Source: Spongiivirga citrea
GTDB taxonomy: Bacteria > Bacteroidota > Bacteroidia > Flavobacteriales > Flavobacteriaceae
DNA length: 64,000 bases
Direction of reading: 5' to 3'
NCBI RefSeq assembly: GCF_010671565.1
Contig: NZ_JAABOQ010000002.1
Location: forward strand, 124,001-188,000
Numbering within the stretch: the stretch's first letter is position 1; each line of letters opens with the position of its first letter. This document shows, piece by piece, positions 55,140 to 62,727 of the stretch. A model generated the notes under the pieces. That model was not told where the DNA came from. It worked only from the letters and a program-made list of their open reading frames with translations, and made no database searches. A program made the translations under genes and the position numbers.

Positions 55140-55895
55140 ATGGAAGTAAAAGATAAAGCAGTTATTGTAACTGGCTCTGGTTCTGGTATAGGAGCCGCAA
55201 CTGCAAAACATTTTGCAAATCATGGTGCTCATGTTGTCGTATCGGATTATACTTTGGAAAAAGCACAGACCGTTGCTGATGAAATTACAAAGGCAGGAGG
55301 CAAAGCTATCGCAATAAAAGCCAATGTGGCGAAATGGGATGAAGTCGAAAATTTAATCAAGGAAACAGTGAATCGATTTGATAAGCTGGATGTTTTGGTA
55401 AACAATGCTGGTATAGGCCCTAAAAATTTAGCTAGAGTAGCAGATTCAACTTTAGAGGATTGGGATCGCGTGATTGCCGTTAACCAAACAGGTGTGTTCT
55501 ACGGAATGAAAGCTGCTTTACAACAAATGACAAAGCAAGGGCATGGAAATATTGTGAATATAGCTTCCTTAGCTGGATTAAAAGCTTCGCCTAATAACAT
55601 TTCTTATAGTGCTAGCAAATTTGCAGTAGTTGGTATGACTAAGTCTGCGGCAATGGAATATGCAACCAAAAATGTAAGAGTGAACGCTGTATGTCCTGGA
55701 TACACGGAATCATCTTTACTCAACTATCTACGCTCGGCAAGAGAAGATATGGATACCATATTAAAGAGTGTTATTCCAATGAATCGTTATGGTAAACCAG
55801 AAGAAATAGCTGATGCCATTGTTTGGTTAGCTTCTGATAATACAAAGTTTATTACAGGACAAACAATAACATTGGATGGTGGTACATCGCTTTAA
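55140..55895 (+). CDS. SDR-family oxidoreductase 2
   Basis: 251 residues: TGSGSGIGAATAKHF, NNAGIGP, NIASLAG, catalytic YSASKFA, and the closing TGQTITLDGG. The acidic residue after the second strand (VVSDYTLEKA, Asp) favours NAD over NADP, as in catabolic hydroxyacyl dehydrogenases. It lies 8 bases behind the DUF1330 gene, so ACAD10/11-type enzyme, kinase, small protein and this SDR form one unit. Confidence 0.88.
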   Translation: MEVKDKAVIVTGSGSGIGAATAKHFANHGAHVVVSDYTLEKAQTVADEITKAGGKAIAIKANVAKWDEVENLIKETVNRFDKLDVLVNNAGIGPKNLARVADSTLEDWDRVIAVNQTGVFYGMKAALQQMTKQGHGNIVNIASLAGLKASPNNISYSASKFAVVGMTKSAAMEYATKNVRVNAVCPGYTESSLLNYLRSAREDMDTILKSVIPMNRYGKPEEIADAIVWLASDNTKFITGQTITLDGGTSL

Positions 55896-55910
55896 TTTAA
55901 TAAATATGTC

Positions 55911-55930
55911 TGGTCGAGCGGAGTCGAGAC
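55911..55930. repeat. GTCGAGCGGAGTCGAGAC element
   Basis: A short repeat (GTCGAGCGGAGTCGAGAC at 55913-55930) with the look of a common flavobacterial dispersed intergenic element, between SDR 2 and the enoyl-CoA isomerase gene. Confidence 0.55.
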
Positions 55931-55950
55931 CTTTATAAATGTTGTAATCA

Positions 55951-56715
55951 ATGAACACAATCAATATAGATAAAAAGGAGAATTACGCAATAGTGCAATT
56001 ATCCCGTGGTAAAGTAAATGCAATTAATCATGAAATGGTTAATGAACTATTGAGAGCATTTACAGATTTGGATAATGACCAAGAGGTAAAAGGAATTATC
56101 CTAACCGGTACACCTCATTTCTTTTCGGCGGGTCTTGATGTCATTGAGTTATATGGTTATAATGAAGAGCAGATCGAAGCATTTTTTACCGCATTTGGTC
56201 AGTTACATATTCAAATGGCGACATTCAAAAAACCGCTAGTTTGCGCATTAACAGGATATTCGCCTGCAGGAGGTTGCGTTTTTGCAATTACAGCCGATTA
56301 TCGAATCATGGCCGATGGCGAGAAATATACTATCGGATTAAATGAGGTAGCTGTAAACATTCAGATATCAAATAACTTGATTAAAGCCTATGCTTACTGG
56401 ATTGGTTATGGGAAAGCGCACGAAGCTATCTTAGACGGTAAGCTTTTCAATGTACAAGAAGCACTTGATTGTGGACTTGTCAATAAAATAGTTCCGTTAG
56501 AAAATGTCATGCCAGCGGCAGAGAAACAAATGAAAAAGTACCTTAAAGCTAACGAAACTATTTTCAAAAATACCAAACAAAAACTTCGTAAAAGCTGGAT
56601 TGAATCCTTAGAAATGGATGGTAGTAAGGACCTTGGCGAAGCAATTAATCTTTGGTGGAGTCCAGAAATAAGAAGTAAAATGAAAGCTTTCGTTGAAAGT
56701 CTTCAAAAAAAGTAG
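55951..56715 (+). CDS. Delta3,Delta2-enoyl-CoA isomerase (ECI1-like crotonase)
   Basis: 254 residues, crotonase fold. Oxyanion loops FFSAGLDV and SPAGGCVFAI. The first of the two hydratase glutamates is replaced (V110), and only the second is kept (E132 in GLNEVAVNI); ADYRIMADGEKYTIGLNE resembles mitochondrial ECI1. This pattern points to double-bond isomerisation of unsaturated acyl-CoA rather than hydration, which the MaoC protein of the same cluster can supply. Confidence 0.83.
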   Translation: MNTINIDKKENYAIVQLSRGKVNAINHEMVNELLRAFTDLDNDQEVKGIILTGTPHFFSAGLDVIELYGYNEEQIEAFFTAFGQLHIQMATFKKPLVCALTGYSPAGGCVFAITADYRIMADGEKYTIGLNEVAVNIQISNNLIKAYAYWIGYGKAHEAILDGKLFNVQEALDCGLVNKIVPLENVMPAAEKQMKKYLKANETIFKNTKQKLRKSWIESLEMDGSKDLGEAINLWWSPEIRSKMKAFVESLQKK

Positions 56716-56718
56716 TTT

Positions 56719-56752
56719 CCCTTGAGGGGAGGTTTAGAGGGATGTTCTCTCA
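56719..56752. repeat. Dispersed intergenic repeat, copy B
   Basis: CCCTTGAGGGGAGGTTTAG followed by AGGGATGTTCTCTCA, the near-identical partner of the element at 52387-52421. Confidence 0.6.
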
Positions 56753-56777
56753 TAAATAACATTATAAAACCAAGAAA

Positions 56778-57782
56778 ATGAATAAACAACTTATATTCAA
56801 GAAGAGACCAGTAGGAATGCCAGATGCAGATACATGGCAATTAGAAACAAACCCTATTCCTGACCCCGCCGATGGAGAAGTGTTGATTCAACATCACTAT
56901 GTTTCGTTAGATCCTGCGATGCGAGGTTGGATGAACGATTCGAAATCGTATATCGAGCCTGTTCAAATAGGCGATGTGATGCGATCTGGTTCAATAGGAG
57001 TAGTTGTAAAATCGAATAACCATCGAACTTTTAAAGAAGGAGACGTCTTAACTGGTTGGGGCGGTGTGCAGCAGTATGCTGTTACTAATGGTGATAACTG
57101 GTATAAGGTAGATACGAACCTAGCTCCAATGCCTATGTATATTGGTACGTTAGGTATGCCGGGCATGACTGCATATTTTGGAATTCTTCAAGAAGGAAAA
57201 ATTAAAGAAGGTGATATTGTTTTGGTTTCTGGAGCAGCAGGTGCGGTAGGAAGTATTGTAGGGCAAATTGCAAAGATCAAAGGATGTAGGGTTATTGGCA
57301 TTGCCGGTGGACCAGAAAAATGCAAATATATTATTGATGAACTTGGTTTTGACGGAGCTATTGATTACAAATCAGAAAATTTGGCAACAGCATTAAAAAG
57401 AGAGTGTCCAAAAGGAATTGATGTTTATTTTGATAATGTTGGAGGTGAAATTTTAGATACGGCATTAACGAGACTTCGCACTAGAGCTAGGGTCGTTATT
57501 TGTGGAGCCATTTCACAATACAACAATAAAACGGCTGTAAAAGGACCAAGTAATTATCTTTCATTATTGGTAAATCGAGCAAGTATGCAAGGCATGGTGG
57601 TAATGGATTATGCAAAAGATTACGGTAAAGCCGCTCAAGAAATGGGTATGTGGATGATGCAAGGCAAACTTAAAAGCAAGGAAGATATCTATGAAGGTAT
57701 TGAGAATTTCCATGAAACTTTTATGCGACTATTTAGTGGAGAAAAAATGGGAAAATTAGTGCTTAAGGTAAAAGAGGATTAA
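56778..57782 (+). CDS. NADP-dependent MDR oxidoreductase, CurA/prostaglandin reductase type
   Basis: 334 residues, zinc-free medium-chain reductase. KKRPVGMPDADTWQLE and VSLDPAMRGWM at the start, the NADP loop VSGAAGAVGSIVGQ near 152-165 and FDNVGGEILD mark the COG2130 (CurA, PTGR) group, which reduces the double bond of 2-enals, 2-enones or 15-oxo-prostaglandin-like compounds. It is 4 bases before a second MDR gene. Confidence 0.9.
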   Translation: MNKQLIFKKRPVGMPDADTWQLETNPIPDPADGEVLIQHHYVSLDPAMRGWMNDSKSYIEPVQIGDVMRSGSIGVVVKSNNHRTFKEGDVLTGWGGVQQYAVTNGDNWYKVDTNLAPMPMYIGTLGMPGMTAYFGILQEGKIKEGDIVLVSGAAGAVGSIVGQIAKIKGCRVIGIAGGPEKCKYIIDELGFDGAIDYKSENLATALKRECPKGIDVYFDNVGGEILDTALTRLRTRARVVICGAISQYNNKTAVKGPSNYLSLLVNRASMQGMVVMDYAKDYGKAAQEMGMWMMQGKLKSKEDIYEGIENFHETFMRLFSGEKMGKLVLKVKED

Positions 57783-57785
57783 AGA

Positions 57786-58763
57786 ATGAAAGCGATTGTT
57801 TGTAAACAATTTGGCCCGCCTTCTAGTCTGGTTTTGGAAGATGTAGAAAGCCCTTCACCAAAACCAAAAGAAGTACTAGTAAGCGTTAAAGCTTGTGGTG
57901 TTAACTTTCCTGATACGTTAATTATTCAAGGTTTATATCAATTTAAACCAGAACTACCATTTACTCCAGGTAGCGATATTGCAGGAGTGGTAGAGTCGGT
58001 TGGAGAAGGGGTGATGCATGTCAAATCTGGTGATGAAGTATTTGGATTTGTAATGAATGGCGGTTTTGCAGAGGAAGTAATTGTTCCGGCTAATGCCTGT
58101 TTTGCCAAACCACCCCAAATGGATTTCCCAATAGCCGCTTCTTTTATGATGGCTTACGGAACTTCTTATCACGCTTTAAAAGACCGAGCAAATCTCCAAA
58201 AGCATGAAACCCTATTGGTCTTAGGCGCCTCTGGAGGCGTTGGATTAGCAGCTGTTGAGTTAGGTAAGCTCATGGGAGCGAAAGTGATTGCTGCAGCATC
58301 GTCACAAGAGAAATTATCGCTTTGTAAAGAATATGGTGCCGATGAAGTGATCAACTATAATGAGGAGGATTTAAAAAGTAGAATAAAAGAACTAACAGAT
58401 GGAAAAGGAGTCGATGTCGTCTATGATCCCGTTGGAGGTGCGTATTCAGAACCTGCTATTCGTGGTATGGCGTGGGAGGGCCGATATCTAGTGGTTGGTT
58501 TCGCCGCTGGTGATATTCCAAAAGTACCTTTAAACTTAGCACTACTAAAAGGTTGTGCTATCATTGGTGTTTTCTGGGGAAGCTTTGCAATGAAAACTCC
58601 CAAAAAAAACATGCAAAATACCATGGAATTGATGATGTGGTATGCACAAGGAAAACTTAAACCCCATATTCACAATATTTATCCATTAGTCGATGCGCCG
58701 AAAGCATTAGAAGAGATGATGAATAGAAAAGTTAAGGGAAAAGTTGTAATAGGAATTGATTAA
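57786..58763 (+). CDS. NADPH:quinone oxidoreductase-like MDR protein
   Basis: 325 residues. GROES-like N-domain (CGVNFPDTLIIQGLYQFKPELPFTPGSDIAG), cofactor loop LGASGGVGLAAVELGK, DVVYDPVGG; no zinc-ligand cysteines. A quinone or enoyl reductase of the QOR group. Expressed with its neighbours (4 and 12 bases). Confidence 0.88.
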   Translation: MKAIVCKQFGPPSSLVLEDVESPSPKPKEVLVSVKACGVNFPDTLIIQGLYQFKPELPFTPGSDIAGVVESVGEGVMHVKSGDEVFGFVMNGGFAEEVIVPANACFAKPPQMDFPIAASFMMAYGTSYHALKDRANLQKHETLLVLGASGGVGLAAVELGKLMGAKVIAAASSQEKLSLCKEYGADEVINYNEEDLKSRIKELTDGKGVDVVYDPVGGAYSEPAIRGMAWEGRYLVVGFAAGDIPKVPLNLALLKGCAIIGVFWGSFAMKTPKKNMQNTMELMMWYAQGKLKPHIHNIYPLVDAPKALEEMMNRKVKGKVVIGID

Positions 58764-58775
58764 AAATAGAATTTA

Positions 58776-59513
58776 ATGAGACTTAAAGATAAAGTAGCCA
58801 TCGTAACTGGTGGAGCTAGGGGAATAGGCAAGGCCGTTTCAGAATTGTTTGCACAAGAAGGAGCAACAGTAATTATTTGGGATTTATTAGATGCTGGTGT
58901 CGATACAACCAAAGGAATTAATGATAATGGCGGGAAAGCTGAGTTCCATAAAATATCAGTGACGGATAAAGAAACGGTACATAAAACAGTTGCCGACATT
59001 CATGCCAAGTATGGCAAAATTGATATTCTAATCAATAATGCCGGTATCACAAAGGATAAAACCTTAATGAAAATGAGTGAAGCCGAATGGGATGCAGTTA
59101 TTGATGTTAATCTAAAAGGTGTTTTTATCTGCACACAAGCGGTGGCACCATATATGAAGGAAGCAAAGTACGGACGCATCGTAACAGCGGCCTCTAATGT
59201 TGGACTACGAGGAAATTTTGGGCAAACCAATTATTCAGCTACCAAAGCTGGTGTTATTGCGATGTCTAAGACGTGGACAATGGAATTGGGTAAATATGGT
59301 ATTACGGCTAATGCCTTAGCTCCTGGATTCACACTAACAGAAATGACCGATCAAATTCCAGCTGAACATATGGAAACTATCAAAAAGCAGATCCCTTTAC
59401 AATCAGCGGCACAACCAATAGATATCGCCTATGGCTACTTGTATTTAGCATCGGATGAAGCACGCTACGTATCTGGCATTTGTTTAACTATTGACGGAGG
59501 AATATCCCGTTAA
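58776..59513 (+). CDS. SDR-family oxidoreductase 3 (FabG-like)
   Basis: 245 residues: TGGARGIGKAVSEL, NNAGIT, catalytic NYSATKAGV, end VSGICLTIDGGISR. The acidic residue at the second strand (IIWDLLDAG) favours NAD. The sequence is close to 3-oxoacyl-ACP reductases, but the cluster suggests a 3-hydroxyacyl-CoA dehydrogenase role. Confidence 0.88.
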   Translation: MRLKDKVAIVTGGARGIGKAVSELFAQEGATVIIWDLLDAGVDTTKGINDNGGKAEFHKISVTDKETVHKTVADIHAKYGKIDILINNAGITKDKTLMKMSEAEWDAVIDVNLKGVFICTQAVAPYMKEAKYGRIVTAASNVGLRGNFGQTNYSATKAGVIAMSKTWTMELGKYGITANALAPGFTLTEMTDQIPAEHMETIKKQIPLQSAAQPIDIAYGYLYLASDEARYVSGICLTIDGGISR

Positions 59514-59538
59514 TGTAAACCAGCAAGGTGTTGTTTTG

Positions 59539-59591
59539 AAACCTACAAGGTCGGCAAGACCTTGCAGATTGAAAAACCCCCTTGTAGGTTT
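59539..59591. repeat. Nested inverted repeat (AAACCTACAAGG element)
   Basis: An outer perfect 12-bp pair AAACCTACAAGG (59539-59550) with CCTTGTAGGTTT (59580-59591), and an inner alternative pair CAAGGTC (59546-59552) with GACCTTG (59558-59564). They share a strand, so only one can form at a time. Resembles the CTTGCAGGTTT dispersed elements of flavobacteria. It separates SDR 3 and the MaoC gene. Confidence 0.7.
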
Positions 59592-59611
59592 GAAGACTAT
59601 TATGTAATAAT

Positions 59612-60076
59612 ATGGAAAAACTTATTTGTGCCAATTTTGAAGAATTTCGCTTACACAAAGGAAATAATTTACCAGATGGCGATTGGATAACAGTTACGCA
59701 GGAAATGATTAATGCCTTTGCTGATGCAACGCTCGATTTTCAATGGATTCACATTGACGTAGAAAAAGCTAAGCAACATTCACCCTTTAAAACACCAATA
59801 GCGCATGGTTTTATGTCGATTTCTTTGGTGTCTAAAATGCTTGGAGACGCTATAGAGATACAAAGCGCAAAAATGGGCGTAAATTACGGCTTGAATAAAG
59901 TGCGTTTTCCTCATCCGGTTCCTGTAAACAGTAAAGTACGACTAGTTGGAAGTATAGCAGATATTGAAGATTATGGTGATACTGGTCTCAAAATTACTTG
60001 GCAATGTACTGTTGAAATTCAGGGAGTTGATAAACCCGCTTGTGTTGCAGAGTTTATATCTTTAATGTTTGAATAA
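59612..60076 (+). CDS. MaoC-like (R)-enoyl-CoA hydratase
   Basis: 154 residues, hot-dog fold. The hydratase-2 dyad is D42 and H47 in ATLDFQWIHID, followed by TPIAHGFMSISL. It hydrates 2-enoyl-CoA to (R)-3-hydroxyacyl-CoA. It supplies the hydratase step that the ECI-like protein of the cluster probably cannot. Confidence 0.88.
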   Translation: MEKLICANFEEFRLHKGNNLPDGDWITVTQEMINAFADATLDFQWIHIDVEKAKQHSPFKTPIAHGFMSISLVSKMLGDAIEIQSAKMGVNYGLNKVRFPHPVPVNSKVRLVGSIADIEDYGDTGLKITWQCTVEIQGVDKPACVAEFISLMFE

Positions 60077-60150
60077 CGGGTAAATACAATTTTTGTAAAT
60101 CTAGATTTTATGATTAAATTGAACCATAATTAATAATATTGGTGAAAAAA

Positions 60151-60402
60151 ATGGGAATTGTTAGAAAATCTATCACTTTTACAGAACAGCAGGATGCTTA
60201 TGTCAAAAGTCTCATAGAACAAGGCTTTTATACAAATGATAGTGAATACGTTCGGGATATTATTCGAAAAGATCAAGAGCAAAGAAAACTCAGAATTGAT
60301 TTAAATGAAGCTTTAATCGAGGGAATGGAGAGTGGACCATCTGACGCAACAATAGATAGTATTTGGAAAGAGGCAATAAACGAGCATAATGCCGGAAAGT
60401 AA
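60151..60402 (+). CDS. ParD-like antitoxin
   Basis: 83 residues from ATG 60151 (a TTG at 60139 also lies in frame). A ribbon-helix-helix start (GIVRKSITFTEQQDAYVKSLIEQGFYTNDSEYVRDIIRKD) and an acidic C-terminal toxin-binding tail, as in the CC2985/ParD group. It overlaps the toxin gene by 14 bases. The RHH part should repress its own promoter. Confidence 0.88.
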   Translation: MGIVRKSITFTEQQDAYVKSLIEQGFYTNDSEYVRDIIRKDQEQRKLRIDLNEALIEGMESGPSDATIDSIWKEAINEHNAGK

Positions 60403-60691
60403 ATATATAATTAGTGTCAGAGCAAAAACTGATATTAAAGCTATTGCCAAATATACTATTCATCAATTTGGAGAAAGACAATCACTAAAATATGCCGTTG
60501 GTTTAAAAACAGCTTTAGAAAACCTTGCAATAAATCCAGATTTAGGTAAAAGGTACGTTGCTGTAAAGAATAAGATGCTTTTTAGATATCGTTACAAATC
60601 TCATGTGATATTCTATTATACTATTGAAGAAGGAATATTTATCGTTAGGGTTCTCGGAGGAATGATGAATTTCTCCAAGCATTTAAAATAA
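60389..60691 (+). CDS. ParE/RelE-superfamily toxin
   Basis: 100 residues: YIISVRAKTDIKAIAKYTIHQFGERQSLKYAVGL, then PDLGKRY and a C-terminal FRYRYKSHVIFYYTIEEGIFIVRVL strand pair, the ParE layout. Expected to act on DNA gyrase, though RelE-like mRNA cleavage cannot be excluded. Encoded directly behind the antitoxin. Confidence 0.88.
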   Translation: MPESKYIISVRAKTDIKAIAKYTIHQFGERQSLKYAVGLKTALENLAINPDLGKRYVAVKNKMLFRYRYKSHVIFYYTIEEGIFIVRVLGGMMNFSKHLK

Positions 60692-60721
60692 AACTATTAG
60701 TATATCATTCATTCAAACCAA

Positions 60722-61795
60722 ATGATGCCCAACCAAACTTTTTTAGTAAATAAAACTGACCTTTTTGAAGGCAACGTATTTCATTTAGAAAAGCCTGTAT
60801 TAGAAGATAAAGAAGTATTGTTTGAAATAGAGCGATTTTCTTTCACTAGTAATAATATTACCTATGCCGTTGTTGGTGAAACGATTGGTTACTGGAATTT
60901 TTTTCAAGCGGATGAGCCAAACGGGATTATCCCATGTTGGGGCTATGCAAAAGTTATTAAGTCCAATAATGAAGCTATAAAAGTTGGCGAGGAGTATTAT
61001 GGTTATTGGCCAATGAGTTGCTATTTAAAGGTAAATCCCGAGAATATAAAACCATTTGGGTTTGTAGATGGAACTACACATAGAAAACCACTGCCACCCA
61101 TTTACAATTTTTATGCAAAGAAACCCGAATCGTTTTCTGATGTGCAAAAAGGATATTATTCTATCATAAAGCCATTATTTACAACGGCTTTTTTGAATTA
61201 TGGTTTTTTAGAAGAAGAAAACTTCTTTGACGCAGATCAAATTCTTTTAACCAGCGCCTCATCAAAAACTGCATTAGGCATTGCTTATATGTTATTTTTA
61301 AATAAAGAGAAGCATGGTAAAAAGATTATCGGATTAACATCTGCTAAAAACAAGCAGTTTCTTCAAGAAACAGGATTTTACGATCAAGTAATTTCATATG
61401 ATGATATACCAGATATCCCTGATTTAAAAACCACAATGGTCGATTTAGGAGGGAATATTGAGTTGCTTTTAAGAATCAGTGATCAGTTAAAGACTAGTTT
61501 AAAATTCACTTCTTTAATAGGTCTTGCAGATTGGAAATCGGCTGGGGACATGAAAAAAGTTCCTAATTCAAAGTTCTTCTTTGCTCCAGATTATGCTACC
61601 AAACTGTTTACTAAAATTGGACCGGATAAGGCCAATCAACTAATCAATGATGCACAAGAAAAGTTTACTGAACTAGCACAAAATTGGATGCATTTGGAGT
61701 TTGTCAATTTTGAGGCTGGAATAAAAAAATTGTATCTCGATATCCTTCAAGGGAAGGTAGACCCAAGTAAAGGGTATGTGGTATTGGTAAACTAA
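60722..61795 (+). CDS. DUF2855 family protein
   Basis: 357 residues (start 60722 or the adjacent ATG). SFTSNNITYAVVGETIGYWNFF and IPCWGYAKVIKSNNEAIKVGEEYYGYWPMS are the marks. The LLTSASSKTALGIAYML segment resembles the nucleotide loop of MDR reductases (compare VSGAAGAVGSIVGQ of the neighbour at 56778), so the protein is probably a divergent MDR-like NADP enzyme. Reaction unknown. It lies 6 bases before the dehalogenase gene. Confidence 0.78.
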   Translation: MMPNQTFLVNKTDLFEGNVFHLEKPVLEDKEVLFEIERFSFTSNNITYAVVGETIGYWNFFQADEPNGIIPCWGYAKVIKSNNEAIKVGEEYYGYWPMSCYLKVNPENIKPFGFVDGTTHRKPLPPIYNFYAKKPESFSDVQKGYYSIIKPLFTTAFLNYGFLEEENFFDADQILLTSASSKTALGIAYMLFLNKEKHGKKIIGLTSAKNKQFLQETGFYDQVISYDDIPDIPDLKTTMVDLGGNIELLLRISDQLKTSLKFTSLIGLADWKSAGDMKKVPNSKFFFAPDYATKLFTKIGPDKANQLINDAQEKFTELAQNWMHLEFVNFEAGIKKLYLDILQGKVDPSKGYVVLVN

Positions 61796-61801
61796 TAAGC
61801 T

Positions 61802-62698
61802 ATGAAGATTATAAACACACCTGATTCATATTTCGAGAATTTAAAAGATTATCCTTTTTCAGCCAATTATCATGAAGTGCAGGAGGGTATAAAGATGCAT
61901 TATGTTGATGAAGGTGACGGACCGATCATTTTATTGCTACATGGTGAACCAAGTTGGTCATACTTGTATCGAAAAATGATTCCTATTCTAGCCGGAAATG
62001 GATTTAGATGTATAGCACCGGATCTTGTGGGTTTTGGTAAATCCAGCAAAATTGTTGGTAAAGAAAATTACACATTCAAAAGTCACTTAGGTTGGCTTAC
62101 AGCACTATTAGCGCATCTTAGTTTAAGGGATGTACATTTATTTTGTCAAGATTGGGGTGGACTTTTAGGATTGCGAAGTGCAGCCAACAATCCTGATATG
62201 TTTAGCTCGATCACTGTATCAAATACTTTTTTACCACATAGTGGAATAAAGGCAAGTCCAGCCTTTATTCGTTGGCGTGATTTTTCGCAGAATTCTCGAT
62301 TTTTTGATTGTGCAGGTATACTTCAAATGGGTACGGTCAGTACTTTGAATGGGGATGTTCTTAAGGCTTATAATGCTCCTTTTCCTGATGACAGCTTCAA
62401 AGATGGCGCAAAGATATTTCCTGCTCTGGTGCCTTTTGATGATGAAGATGCTCATAACGAAATTCCCAATTGCGATGCCGCCTGGAAGGTTCTGTCTGCT
62501 TGGGATAAACCATTTTTAACATTGTTTGGTGATTCTGATGACATCATGAAGAATGGAGATTTATTTTTTCAATCTAAAGTGCCTGGTGCGAAAGGACAAT
62601 CGCATAAACTAATAGAAAATGCTGGTCATTTTATTCAGGAAGATGAAGGTGAAGAACTGGCAGCCTTATTATCAGATTTTATTAAGAGTAATAATTAA
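61802..62698 (+). CDS. Haloalkane dehalogenase, subfamily I type
   Basis: 298 residues, alpha/beta hydrolase. HGEPSWSYLYRKM with the E49 typical of this subfamily; nucleophile D117 followed by W118 in FCQDWGGLLGLR (a halide-binding tryptophan in the known enzymes); a helical cap at about 145-225; acid D246 in FGDSDDIM; base H276 in NAGHFIQED. All residues for hydrolytic dehalogenation are in place. It replaces a carbon-bound halide by hydroxyl. Cytoplasmic (no signal). The natural substrate is not known; the neighbouring alcohol and enal/acyl-CoA enzymes could consume the product. Confidence 0.87.
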   Translation: MKIINTPDSYFENLKDYPFSANYHEVQEGIKMHYVDEGDGPIILLLHGEPSWSYLYRKMIPILAGNGFRCIAPDLVGFGKSSKIVGKENYTFKSHLGWLTALLAHLSLRDVHLFCQDWGGLLGLRSAANNPDMFSSITVSNTFLPHSGIKASPAFIRWRDFSQNSRFFDCAGILQMGTVSTLNGDVLKAYNAPFPDDSFKDGAKIFPALVPFDDEDAHNEIPNCDAAWKVLSAWDKPFLTLFGDSDDIMKNGDLFFQSKVPGAKGQSHKLIENAGHFIQEDEGEELAALLSDFIKSNN

Positions 62699-62727
62699 AT
62701 TAAATTGCGTTCACATAAAAAAACAAG

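Noticed and set aside
55951-56715. Naming this crotonase an enoyl-CoA hydratase
   Set aside because: The first hydratase glutamate is valine (V110); the pattern fits ECI1-type isomerases better.
60086-60096. ACAATTTTTGT before the ParD gene as a fourth MarR operator
   Set aside because: It differs from ACAAATTTTGT at the fifth base, and no TAnnTTTG box follows at 19-20 bases.
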